This document shows, piece after piece, positions 49,439 to 62,125 of a DNA stretch of 64,000 bases. The DNA lies in assembly GCA_005656395.1 (NCBI GenBank), contig SRSI01000050.1, positions 4,588,001-4,652,000 on the forward strand, written 5' to 3'. The translations under genes and the position numbers were made by a program. The notes under the pieces are model-generated. The model did no database searches and had not been told where the DNA came from. It was given only the letters and a program-made list of their open reading frames with translations. Source of the DNA: Strongyloides papillosus (taxonomy: Eukaryota > Nematoda > Chromadorea > Rhabditida > Strongyloididae). Within the stretch, counting starts at the first letter, position 1; each line of letters opens with the position of its first letter.

Positions 49439-52135
49439 TTAAGCTGTAACACGATTATCAGCGAATTTTGTCTTATTATAACATAAGTTATTATTCAATT
49501 CAGTCAAGTTAATTTGACCAGTATCTTCAATGTAGGTTAATCTTGTAACATCCTCCTTTTTCATAACAGCGAAAAGATAGCTACCTCTCTTAGCTAATTC
49601 TCCAGCCTGATAGATTGGTTCAGGTAATGAGACAGAATTGGAGATAATTTGATGAGAATAAGACAAGGCAAGAATAAGTGCCTGACATTCATCTAGAGTT
49701 GCACCACACTCGTTAACGATAACAGAGTACTGTGGAATCTTTGAAGTACCAAGGAGAGGACGATGGGCTTGAAGGTAAAATTCAGTATAGTCAGCTCTTG
49801 TACATCCCGTATCAATGACAACTCCTGGAGTGAAGTTAGTTGAGATAAAGTTTGAATCAATCCCAAAGAATCTCTTGTTATGATGTTTGTTTACAACAAT
49901 CATTACAAAGGATGGTTTGTAACCACTTTGGAAGCGTTCACATGCAGCACGTAGGGCACCTATCTCTCCATGGATTGCATCTTTAAATTGAACGTCAGTT
50001 AGTCCGTCTCGAAGTACAATGATTCTCTTGGGAGGCTCAGTACAATCTCTTCTATTTGCAGCACGTCTTTTCAGTACCTCAACAAAAACATTCTCCAAAG
50101 TTTGAGGATCGATTTGATGTGTCCTACCAGCTTGGAAAAAAAAGTCACCAACGAAATTATGAGGATTTGGAGCAAAATTGCCACAATATCCTACAACACT
50201 CGGATCTCCGTTAAATTTTGGCCTTGTTAAAGAATAACCAATTATGAAGTTTTCGTTGTTTGACATGCACATACGTTTAGCTGCAGGCTCATTCTTAGTT
50301 ACAATATTGAGTCCTCCATTCTTCAGATTCATCTTATTGATAACATTTCCAAGTGATTGACGTTGTCTCTTGTTAAGAATATTCTCAACCAACTCCTTTG
50401 TAACTTGTTGAGTTAACACGTTATACTTTGTCTCATAGTATTTCAAGAGATCATGACTTAGAATGACTTTTGGTTCCAGGTGCATTATGAACCTGACCTT
50501 CTCACTAGCCTTGGTCTTCATAAACTTTTTCAACTCATGAGGATCATCAGTAAGCTCAGCAACCTCAACAGGGTAGTCGATAGTCATTCCTTTTTGTTTT
50601 GCCATTTGAACTAAGTCACGACAGAAATCGTCAGCGTATTTTCTTGAGACTGAACGGTTGTATGCAAGAACCCATCTCTTGATTACTGCTGGCTCAGCAA
50701 ATCTTTGACGGAAGGCATCAGAGAATATACCTTTGTCATCAGGATAAACTTGTCCATCTCCAGTAAAAATTTGAGGAGGCTCACGTATCTTTAACTTTAT
50801 GTTAATAGCATGAGGTAGAAGCTTTAATCCAAATCCTTTCATGACGTTATTACTATTTACATCGAGGAGCCCGAGACCCATTAAGTGTTTCGTGATTTCA
50901 TTTTTACGAACATATGGCTTGACTGTGTTGTTGGATTGCTGGCAGACAGATGATTCAGAATCCATTTTTTGAAGTGATACTGTTTGTCCTGGACAGATAT
51001 TTAACTGGCACATGGGATAGTAATTTGTTTGTCCACGAGATTTAACAACTACTGCTGGGATATCAGGATGTTGAATCTTTATCTTGTATGTTTTCTCAAG
51101 ATATTCAATAATAGAGACATTGTCGTCGTCTCTTCCTTTGAAGTAACAATCCTTAAGACTTTCCTTTGAAAATTCCTTCAATTTAAATGAATCACCAGCA
51201 TGTCTATAGGATGGAGTAACAAGCACGCCTTCAAGACACTCAAATGCCATACCATAGTCAGCTAGAGTTAATCTCTTTACTTCATCCTTCCCAACAATAT
51301 CCATGATAATATCAAGTAAGTTACCATCCTTGTAGAAGACATTCTTTGACATATCTAAGAAGACAGCGGCGCGAATACGATCCTGATCGTTTGACTCAAT
51401 AAAGCGGACACTTTTACAAACTCCTGGTTTAAGAACCTTTCCATTTCCAATGTCTTCATCAAATTCTCTACCAGCCATATGAAAGCTCCGGTTGTTGTTT
51501 GAGAAGTACTTCTTGTTATTCAGCGCATATTGAGAAGTTATCATCTCCAGACAATTATATACAAGCTTTTGCTTCTGCGAAAGGGCATCATTCAGAAGAA
51601 TATTCTTCTGTCCAATTGGGACGACAAAGTCATCTGTGCAGCGAGTTATCTCCACTGAAACAGAACATTTCCTGATAAGACCATGACAATCTTCTGGGAA
51701 TTTGGATCTTGGAATAGTAGTATCAATGTTCTCAATTTCCTTGTTTGTGATAAGATTTGAGACCCCATCATAGCAGTATTGAATATCAGGAATCTCTAAA
51801 GCCTTAATAGAAGAATCTACAGCTGTCATACACGTGTCTCTCCTAGTCTGCTTGCTTCCAATCATTTTCCTAAAAACCATGTTCATCATAAAAGAAATAA
51901 GAAAAACTTACACTTCCAAGTCATTAGTTGATGTCAGCATCTTCTGAAAGTTCTCCTTTGTAAGAGAGATAGCTACACTGTATCTGTAAGCAACAGCAGT
52001 TCTCTCAACCTGCAGTGGGTAAGCTGAAACCTGACCACGAAGAGTATCTTTGTAGCATTCAGAAGGATTGAGCTTTTGGCATATTTCAACCTTCTCAAAC
52101 TTATTTACCATGTCATTGATGTCAGGGAACTCCAT
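49439..52135 (-). CDS. Argonaute, WAGO-like, slicer residues lost
   Basis: Two exons on the minus strand, 52135-51912 and 51869-49439, with a 42-base intron, 884 residues. A PAZ region (about 250-375) and a PIWI domain (about 580-870) are visible: FIIGYSLTRP, VVGYCGNF, IIVLRDGLTDVQF, HGEIGALRAAC, GVVIDTGCTRADYTEFYLQAHRP, GTSKIPQYSVI and SLPEPIYQAGELAKRG. The catalytic Asp of the family block GxDVTHP is Ser here (621), and the final His of YAHL is Gly, while the middle Asp in RDG remains. It therefore cannot be a slicer and fits the nematode WAGO group that binds 22G-type secondary small RNAs. The exact clade needs a tree. Confidence 0.9.
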
Positions 52136-54039
52136 TTTGAATCTGAAAACGATGATGTTATAGAATCGTGGGAAAAATATAATTTAAATACATTGTATCG
52201 GAGATGGAATAATTTTAAGAAATAAATGAAAAAAAAATTCTTTTTAATAATAAAATTTTGGTAGTAACAACACGACAAATATACCAAAAATAATGACAAC
52301 ACGATAATTTGGGACAGGTAATTCTGTATCACGTCAGAGGTTTTGGACGATGTTCCAATAGCTCAAAGTGTTACAGAAAATCTTTGTAAAATAATAATCT
52401 ACACAACAAATGTTGAATGAAAGTATGTAGATATGTGTAGCAAATGGAAAAAAGATCAAACGTGCAACTGAATCTTGTTGGTTATCAGGAGCTTATAACT
52501 AAATCAAAAGATTTCTTGAAAAGAAAAAGTCATTTTCAGACTCCATAAAATTGATTTGACGTAAAACAATTTTTTATTTCTCAATTGTGGTATTGTATTA
52601 TAATTGCAGGATATTAAAATTTTGTATATGCACATTATAGCGCGTATTTTTACTAATTCTTTTGTTACGGTATATGCAAATTTTACTGGCCAAATTGGCA
52701 TGTTACACAGATAGATGGATTTGAAATTGAACCTATGGTGCGCCAGATATTATTTTACCCTATTGTTGATAAAAGTAGAATGTTATCTCCTAAGGATAGG
52801 TAGAGTAATTTCTTTAGTACTACTGATAAAATTATTTTTATTGCTTCTAAATGACCAATTACTTGAGAAAGACGGTAGAAGATACTGCATCTAAAGGATT
52901 GAAGGTGCTACATCTCAGGGAGCTAAGACACCATATTTAGCTAACCGAACATAGGCGAATGACATTTATAGCAAATGAAATTATTAGATCTTATAAAGAT
53001 TCATTACAAAGTCCAACTACCTAAGAATGTACTGATTTACCTTGAATGAAAATCAATGTCGGGGATAATTTCTAAAATGATAATGCACAGTTTAACAAAT
53101 TTATGTAATTACCATTTCTACTTTTTTAATGAATACTTTCTCTTTAACCTTCAATGAATAATTTAAAGTTGTCATTGCATATACTTTTGCATGAAAATTT
53201 TACTTGACAAGGAAGATTGTGTAATCAACAATGCTAATTTGTGTGAGTTGATATGGAATTATAGACAAAATCATCGCATTAGTAGAAAATAAAATAAAAA
53301 TAACAAATGTAATTGTTTTTTTTTTGTCGTTATAAAACACATATCAATGTTAACTGTTCTAGAAGTAAAGCTTTTGATCAGATGATTTTTACATGTGTTC
53401 GCGTTATTAAAAAAATATAGTATAAAACATATGTATGACTATTCAATTGAAATTTTTAAAATTACATTGTGGTATTTGTTTTCTAGTGTTACTCGAATTG
53501 ATATATAAAACTTTATATTGCATCTTTTAAATTGTAATCTTCAATAAAATTTTCCTAAAGTTGGCAAAAAACCTTTATTTTGTGAAAAAGTTTTCAAAAT
53601 TGTTACTTTTATTATCGTCAAATGATATAAATGGTATTCATAAACACTATTTTAAAATTTAAATTAGAATTGTTAAAAAAATTGCTTCTCAAGATATCGG
53701 AAACAGTTTATAGCAAATTTGTGCATCTGATACAAATCGAAAAATGTAAAAGACCCCTAATTCTAGAGTTGATAAAATTTAAATATGATAAGTGTGACAA
53801 ATCATCGATTTATCACCTTAATTATCGTTCAACTTCTTTCTTATGCATTTTAATATAGAATTATAACATGATTAGTTCAAAATTTAATGTTTTTGAATAT
53901 AAAATTGAATAAAATTTTATCAATGATGATATTTTGAATAATTTTACTGGGAATTTGAAAACAATTTATTGTTAAATTCAAATTTTATATGAAAAAAATT
54001 GTGATATAACGAGTGAATTTTTTTCACAAATCACCTACA
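52136..54039. other. Non-coding, possible gene relic
   Basis: About 1.9 kb without an open gene. Around 52876-52940 one frame reads TASKGLKVLHLRELRHH before a stop, resembling a leucine-rich-repeat scrap as found in F-box proteins. A short frame at 53631-53858 lacks family signs. Confidence 0.4.
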
Positions 54040-57000
54040 ATGCTTCTAAAGTTATATTGGTTAGGTGCTGCTGTGGCTTTGATGCCACTTTCAATACAAC
54101 CTGATCCACTGTATCCTCAGAGATTTTTTTCCGGTATTCCTAAAACGATTATCAATACAACATTTCCGTTTGATTTAAATACGGAAACTACTTTTGATAT
54201 TGTCCTTGTGAAATGCCCTTTTGGAGAGTACAAACATAATGATGAAAATGATATATTTAAATCAGAAAGCAAAATAGAAACATCACATATAAAAGAATTA
54301 TTATATCAAGACAGAACACTAATCTGGACGCCAACATTGAGAAAGTCATCCAGTAAAGTACAACTTAATTGTGGAAAACTTATCAAAGACTTTGTTGGCA
54401 GTAATGATAAATATAGATTTTGGACTTATAATGTTATGTGGAAGAAAACCTCAACTCTCCCAAAGAGTGCTGAACACAAGCATACAAGGCATGATCTCGA
54501 AGAAAAACACATTAAATGTAATAATGGTATCGATGATGCCTTAATTTTAACAAAGAATAAAGAAAATGATATAATAGTGAAGGTTGATCCAACAAATCTC
54601 AAAAATCCTTATGTTAATCAAATGTTTCACTATTTTAATATGCCTGGAGAAAATGATACTAATTTGATTCAAGAACCTTGTGCAACAGTGAAGATATATT
54701 TTAATTGCCCAAAAATTACTTTAAAGGAATACACTTCTGTTATTCAAAAAAATATAAATGGTACTTCTTTTAATGTTATTAATACAAGTGGAAATCAAGA
54801 AATCATTAATGTAATTCTTGATGTGGGAGGAGATAGAAGTTTCTACCGTGGCGAAAAAGTATTACTGAAAAGGATGAGATATTTAAAAGAAGAGACTAAA
54901 GTTATTGAAGATTCTAAAATATCAATAACTTCGAATTTTACTATCAAAGGCTTCGATTTGGTTGAGTTGGCATATAATTGTCCAGATAAAAACAATTTTA
55001 AATTAAAAACTCAAAAATATTATTTTGCACCTAGCATCAAGGACCTCAAACTTGAAAAAAAGACCATATCATATTCTGTAAATGAAAACCTTATAAAACC
55101 AAATTGCCCAACTGCTTATTTGGCTATTGGTTATCTGGAGGAAGTTATTTATAATGAAATTAGAGGAAATGTCAGTACTTTAAGTTCTATTGATGGCATA
55201 AAAGACAAATTTCAAAAAGTTGGTTCCAACATAATTTTTGATGAAACTGAAAATGGCACTACAACAATAAGCTGTATTTATAAAACATTGGATGGACATA
55301 TTACAACCACCACAGATTTCGTTAATAGTGATAAGGTTACTGAACGTGAAAATTATCTAAAAGAAAAACATCTAAATGATACAATAGAATATAATAAAAC
55401 TTTAGTGTTACAACAAATTGCATTAGATGAAAAAAATAAGAAAGTTAAGTCTATAAATGAAACATTGCGTGAAACCCAAAAAGTTATGGATCAAAAAATA
55501 AAGGAAACCAACAAGTCTTTTTTTCAAAAATTTTCGGACAAAGTTGGAGAGAGAAACGCTTACGTTTTGACTGCTGGATTCATCCTTCTCATCTTAGTTA
55601 TCTTGGCTGTTATTTTCGTAATTCTCTACAAAAAATGGTTGGGCCCGTTCCTTGTAATGCTTAAATACAAGAAAAAGTATCCTAATGTCTATGTCTTCTG
55701 GGATAATCTGACAAGTGAGTCTTTTGATACTTATTGCAAAACTATAAGGGACAAGAAGTATTTAGCTGATAAGGTGCTAAACAGGAAGGTTGTCAAGAAA
55801 ATGGAAGGAGGTGAAGAAGTTGATGTAGGCATTAGTGATCTTTTTGATGGAACGTTAGTCAACTGTTATAAAAACATGCCTATGAAGATCAAAGCCCACT
55901 ATATGTACACTGATACAGAGAATAGAAAATATATCCTTTCTGATGTAAGTTTATGAATTTCAATGATATAATTTTATCTTTTTAGGGTCTCACAAAGGAT
56001 ACTCAATCTTCTTTCTGGCAAATGATCTATGAGGAGGATATTGCCACGATAGTTGTCATAATTTATAACAAGAAGACTGAGGACAATGATGATGCTTCAG
56101 AAGATCTTTATTGGAAAAAGGATAAAGCTGCGTTCAATGACATTGTTGTAACCTGCTCGAATACGATCAAGGTGAATGTCCTCTCGGTAACAGGATACAA
56201 GATATTGTTGGAAAAAAAAGGAGGTCCATCAAAAGAGTTGGAACTATACCATGTTTCTAATTGGAAGGAGAATGATATTCCTCAGACGGATCTTCAATTT
56301 GTCAATGTATATCAAGAAATCTTCAAGAAAGCTCCAAAGAAGAACATTTTGATCCACTCGTCACAAGGAACAGGAGCCCGTGTATACATGCTTACCTATT
56401 TCGCATGTATATACGATGCATTGAAGTCTGATCAAGACATTGATTGTCCTTTTAAAGTTATAAAGAAGATGCGTGAACAAAGGTACGGAGGCAATTTGGT
56501 ACCATACGAGTTTGCTTACCTCATAAAAGCACTCGTTTCAACATTCTTCAGAAATGGTATACTGGTTGACTTCTCTCATCGTCCTTTTGAGTTTAACATT
56601 AGCTATGACGACTTCTTCTATAGCTATTTGAAGCGCAAGGACAAGATGGATGCAGAATTGAGGAAGTTCCTGGACTTTGTTAACATTGTTGATAAAGAAA
56701 AAATTTATGAATATAGATCCGTTTTCTATATGCTAGGAAGAATGGATTCGAAAACACTTCTTAATTATACCAAGCGCTTCCAGTCTGCAGTCAAAAATAA
56801 TATAGCTGGTATTGACAAAAGGAGGTTCCGTTATGGTGATATTCCATGTTTGGACGCTCATGGGATAACTGTTAATGGAAAACCTGAGGCGGACAAGGAC
56901 AGCTTTATTCATGCTAATAAGTTTGAATATACCACTGTCGACAAAAAAACAAGAAAAATGATATTATGTCAGGTAGGGTTTTAACATCCATATCATTAAT

Positions 57001-57779
57001 ACTTACTTTTTCTAGGCACCACTTGATGAAACAGTTGATGATATGCTTGACATGATCCTAAGATACAAAGTAACTGTTGTTGTTGTCTTAGTCAAGCCTG
57101 AAGAAGCTTCTGATTCTCAAAGAAAATGGGTCCCTTACTTCCCTACACAAACTCACACTCTTGAAACTGCAAACTTTAGCGTTTTAAGAATGAAGATCAA
57201 GGAGTTGGATAAACACTTCATCTCTGAGACAGAGTATCAACTTAGAAGTAAAAAGGGTCTTCCTGAAATGAACTTCACCATCCTTCACTACCAAGGATGG
57301 CCTGATAAGAGTAAGTTTAGATACTGAACAATATGTTTATTAATTCTTTTCTTTTAGGTATCCCATCCGAACACATGAGTATCTACGCTCTGTATAAGAG
57401 AGTCATCAGCTTACGTACTGATGATTATGTAGCGATACATTGTAGTGCAGGGATTGGAAGGACTGGAACCCTCGCACTAATAATGTATCTCATTGATACA
57501 ATCAACTATTTCCCGACCTTCGATCCAGTTGAAAGATTGAAGTGTCTAAGGGAACATAGGTATCTTGCTGTACAGAAGTACCCTCAATTTGTCTTTGCTC
57601 TTACGGTTGTGTTTGAGCATTACAAGAAACAAATTGATGATATGGACGCCGATGCCTATGATAAATTTTTAGAAGTAGCTGAAAACCTCTATAAAAAGGA
57701 GAAAGAAATTGAAGATAAAGTCAAGAAAGCAATGGAGGAGAAACGTAAAAAAAGAGATGAGAACAAGCGTAAAAAATAG
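54040..57779 (+). CDS. Receptor-type protein tyrosine phosphatase with dead D1 and intact D2
   Basis: Four exons, 54040-55944, 55986-56972, 57016-57310 and 57358-57779, 1202 residues. A signal peptide (MLLKLYWLGAAVALMPL) starts an ectodomain of about 480 residues with many Asn-glycosylation sites and no fold I recognise. A membrane helix (about 507-533, LTAGFILLILVILAVIFVIL) follows, then two PTP domains. In D1 the active-site loop is IHSSQGTGARVY, with Ser for the catalytic Cys, and no WPD is left. In D2 the loop is HCSAGIGRTG (about 1090), WPD is present (GWPDKS) and the Q-loop VQKYPQF is kept, so D2 should be active. The C-terminus is a Lys/Glu-rich coiled coil. Start chosen at the ATG before the signal peptide. 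Confidence 0.88.
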
Positions 57780-58048
57780 ATTGTATGTTAATTTTATTGT
57801 AAAACTAGTTTACTTTAATTAGATAATGATATGTATAAACTAGTTTACAAATAAACTATTACTTTAAGTTAATTTCTATTTTTTTTTCGGATATATTATG
57901 ATTCTTCTTAAACATCTTTTTGAAACAATGTTTTTCCAATGTTAGTAGAACTTTCTATGCGTATTATTGTATATACTTATCAAATCTTTGTAATATTCAT
58001 TGGAGGTCATAAATTAGCATTCGATTTGATTAATATCTAATTTCAAGA

Positions 58049-58636
58049 ATGGAACATAACTCTTCAATAACATTATTTATTATTTTATTAAAGTTAACCA
58101 GTGGTAAGAATATAAAACTTGAGTATGTGTCACATTTGGGTTATCCTAGTTCCTATTTTTTAGATTTATTTTATCAATGCTTTGAGTTCTCTTGCTTTAT
58201 GATGCCAAGAAATGTCGAGGTATTACAACTGATAGATGTACATGATATGAACGATGTTACAGTTAGAATGATAACTAAATATATGCCAAAAATTAAATTA
58301 CTTAAGATCAATTGTTTATCCTATAAAGAAAGTGATAGTTTGGATAACTTTAGCATATTAGAATGCCTCATTTCACGTGAATACTAACCGATAAGAATCC
58401 CCAAGACTTTGAAGGCTCTTGCTTTTAAACATCAAGAGCAGAATGTCATATCAGGTGATTTAATTTTCACTGATAATGTTATTAAATCACATTATGAGAA
58501 GTTTACAAAACGCCTCAGTATTAATAGTAATAACACAGATAAATACATATTATTTAATGATGTTCATCGCTGGCATTTACATAAATGTGTCATTCAGAAG
58601 TATTTTTATCCAGAATACGAGAAGATAGAAATTTAA
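58049..58636 (+). pseudogene. Broken gene remnant, F-box/LRR-like character
   Basis: One reading frame with an in-frame stop (TAA at 58385-58387) between two open parts of 112 and 75+ codons. The text includes MPRNVEVLQLIDVHDMNDV and MPKIKLLKINCLSYKES, with the spaced Leu/Ile pattern of leucine-rich repeats in nematode F-box proteins; no F-box itself is clear. An unseen intron around the stop could also rescue the gene. Neighbouring fragments with similar character support decay of a small gene family. Confidence 0.4.
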
Positions 58637-60272
58637 TTTTTATCATATTTAATATTATTTTTTTTGCTGTAAATTTATAATTAAAATAAATGCTTATATT
58701 GTTCAAATACTTCTGTCAATAAAAAAGAAAATTTTGAAGACAGGTATGTTGAAACGTCACATGAGTGTGAAAAATGAAACTATTCTTCTGTAGTGACTGA
58801 ATATTTATTAAGGTAAAAACAATGTAGATAGGTAATTATTAAAACCATTATTAAAATGTTCTTGTATTAAACACTGTATGATTCTCATTCTGAAATTGTA
58901 ATCCAGTTTAAACAACTCAAACATAGGGTGATCAAGTTTGTACGGAAAAGATAAATGTGGTAGATCATGATTAATTGTTGTATCTAAAGTCTTCATCATT
59001 GTAAAGGTCATATTATCTTTATCTTGAAGCCTTATCTACTGCCACTGACTTCCAAAATAACTGATTCTAAACATTGCATCTTTAAGCCTCAGCCACTTTG
59101 GTAAAACATTTTTTTAGCCTTGTGAATAACTAAACTGTTTTTGCTGTTTGTAATCATCAACAAAGAACATATATTGAATTTTTAATTTTGGACAAAGGTT
59201 TTCTCAATCACTTATTTAGAATTTTCAGAAAGTTCTTTTAGAAAGGTAAAAATTCAAATGTCTATCAACGCTGATAATATTATTAAATTTTAAGCAAAAG
59301 CATAGAAACAATTCTATAAAAAATATGATTACTTTCAATTTTTCATTAAGTTATATTTGAACTATCAAAAAGATTATTGAAAATATTGTTATTGTTAAAA
59401 TTGTAGGAACAAAATATTGGTTTTAAAAGGATACAGAAAATATAAATGTCCAGATATTTGTCACATTACTAGCCTAATTCCAAGAACAAATTTAATAGTA
59501 AAGGTATATCCTTTTCACATGAAAAAGAATCAGAAATTTTACATATTTTTGCAAGGAAAATTGGTAACTCAGAGATATGTAATTTTTATTGAAGATTTGA
59601 ATATTAAACAGAAATTCATACAAGAGAATGAATAATATTGTCAATCTTTTATCAATGTATATAGTAAAAAATATGTCTTTGCCATAAATCTTTTCAATTT
59701 TAATTGACTTTTATTAGTAAATAGCTAAAAGATACTTTTTTCCTAACTTGAAGGAGATATAGGTTTCAAATGTTTTGAACCATAATTAACTAGTTTATTT
59801 TTAAAAAAATATTTTTGTTTTGATCACTTTTTGTGTAATATTTTGACATAGATAACTTTTATAAAAGATAACAGAATTAAACAATTAAAAAGTCATTTGA
59901 TAGAAAAAACTCTTGAATAGTAGGAAAACTTAAAATTTTAGAGATTAACTAGTAATTAACAAAGTAATAAAATAAATAGTGGTGGCAGTCTTTATATAAA
60001 AGTTATAAGGAGAATGCGTTGAAAAGTTATACAAGGCCATGCGGAGGTATGACCTTCAGCTGGTCACTTTGAAAACCAAATACCTCAATTGAAAGAAAAA
60101 CATTTTTAAACAACGAAAAAAATGCATTAAAGATTTCTTATATTTAAAGTACACCCTTAAATATATGAATTGATCACCAATTAACAAACTTAAAAATTTT
60201 ATTTATATTAAAAGAAAAAGTGAGAAAATTTTAAAAGTTAAAATTAAAAATCCATTAAAATAAACATCAATA
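58637..60272. other. Non-coding with gene fragments
   Basis: Two short open fragments lie here: 59011-58808 on the minus strand (LPHLSFPYKLDHPMFELFKL) and 59417-59635 on the plus strand after a TTGTAG acceptor. Both look like pieces of decayed genes of the same sort as the upstream remnant. I cannot assemble a gene from them. Confidence 0.4.
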
Positions 60273-61929
60273 CTATGCCTCTGTTTGTTCCTTTTTAATA
60301 TCCTGTAAGAGTACATCTCCTTCCTGTGGTGCCTCAAGAATACCTTCCTTGTTCCCACCTTTAGCCCAACTTTGGACATCCCCTCGAATAAATATTGCAT
60401 ATACACAAGCTCCAACAGTAAGAATTGTGAAGGTAACCCAGAAAAAGGATTGCCATTCTTCTCTACTACCAGTTGGTGTCATAATTCCCATCAACATAGG
60501 TCCAAGGATGCCAGAGAAACTTGAAATCGTATTACCAACACCAAGTAAAGCACCAGCAAAAGCAGGGGCAACATCAAGGTAACTTACAACAAATGACGAA
60601 AATTGGAAACCAGAAAGGCCAACTGCTATTGTTATAAGAATGATTGCAGGAATAGTTTGATCACAATCAAGATACCCAGCAATAACTAAAAGTAATCCTT
60701 GCATTACTAAAGCAATTATCATGAAGAGACGACGTGCATTGACAAGTGATAAAATCTTCTTGTTAATGATATTATCAACTAAAAATCCACCAAATTGAAT
60801 TACAATGAAGAATGCAAAAAATGGGAGAGCCGAAATGACACCTAAACTTTCTCTGGGTAATGAAAATAGTTCATTCATTAATGTTGGCATAACACCCATC
60901 ATAAGGTAACTTCCGAAATCAGCTGCAAAATGTCCGAAATATATTGCCCATACTGGTGGGGAAAGTAATGCTTTTCCCCATGGCATCGGTGGTGGTTTAC
61001 CACTCTTTCCCATTGCATTTCTGATATGTTCTTGAAGGTATGCTTTTTCAGCCTCGTCCATACCTTTTGAATCATTTGGATTACTAGTAGCTAAACAGAA
61101 CCATAATCCACACCATATGAAACCAAGAACACCAAACAAGTAAAATATTGATGGCCATCCACCTAAAATTCCACTTTCACAGAGAACTGAAGAAATTGAA
61201 ATACTAACAAGATTTCCAACTTGTAAACCAGCAAATGTAATACCAACAAGTATTGATCTTTCCTTTTCAGGAGCCCAAAATGACCACAATGTATGAATTG
61301 ATGGCATAACAACACCCTGTGAAAAACCAAGAATAGCTCTTGCTCCAATCAAAGCATATAAACTCAACTGTGCTGCAGGTGGTGTAAACACAGTCAAAAA
61401 AGAACTAATAAGTACAGCAACACCAATAACGATTTTTCCACCAAACTTCTGGGCAAGCATACCACCAACGACTTGTGAACATAAATATCCATAGAAGAAA
61501 CTTCCTAATGCACTACCTTGTTGTGGTTTATCCCATACGAATGGCCCATCAGCCGCCTCCTCCTTCACAGCTCCACCACCACATTTTGAGATCGTCTTTT
61601 GGGTTACCTCACCCATAGTTTCAGTTAGTTTTGTTAGATTTTTACTGTTTAGTTCTATTGCTGTATGATTTACCATACAAACGATTCCAAGACTAAGGTC
61701 GGAACGATGTGAATATGATATTGCACAGGCGAAGAATAATAGTATCGCCAAGGTTAGTCTTTTTGAACCAAGGAGTTCTAAAAAAAGTTAGTAATTATTA
61801 TTTTACGTAGATAAAGTATGTGTTATTGTAATATTTCAATTTCAAATTATTTTGAACATTTTTTATTTATTTTACCAGCGGAAATTACCAAGACGATGGC
61901 GGAGAGGCCGATTTTGGCGAATCCCAAGC

Positions 61930-61998
<69 letters not shown>

Positions 61999-62125
61999 GC
62001 GATTTCCTTTTTATTTTCATTCATAATTTTCAATAAAAATGCAACTTACTTGGTACCGGAATCGGTGGTGGTGAGGAATTAGTAAAATCTTTATCCTTTT
62101 CATTCAATTGAATAGAATCACTCAT
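60273..62125 (-). CDS. SLC17-type (sialin / Na-phosphate / VGLUT family) transporter
   Basis: Two exons on the minus strand, 62125-62050 and 61777-60273, phase 1, 526 residues. Major-facilitator transporter of organic anions with twelve membrane helices. Family blocks are ISYSHRSDLSLGIVCMVNH (TM1 and start of a glycosylated loop with NHTA and NLTK), FFYGYLCSQVVGGMLAQKFGGK, GFSQGVVMPSIHTLWSFWAP then EKERS, and GFQFSSFVVSYLDVAPAFAG. The short first exon encodes only the cytosolic N-terminus with a Pro run (SSPPPIPVP), a common layout. Substrate cannot be read from sequence: sialic acid, phosphate and glutamate are all used in the family. The 272-base intron contains an Asn tRNA on the opposite strand. 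Confidence 0.93.
61928..62001 (+). tRNA. tRNA-Asn (anticodon GTT)
   Basis: 74-base cloverleaf. Acceptor arms GCCTCCG (61928-61934) and CGGGGGC (61994-62000) pair with one G-U. The anticodon arm is TTCGG-CTGTTAA-CCGAA with anticodon GTT at 61962-61964. The T arm is GGTGG-TTCAAGC-CCACC, discriminator base G. Internal promoter boxes fit: TGGCGCAATCGG (A box) and GGTTCAAGCCC (B box). No intron. It lies within the intron of the transporter gene, antisense to it. Confidence 0.96.
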
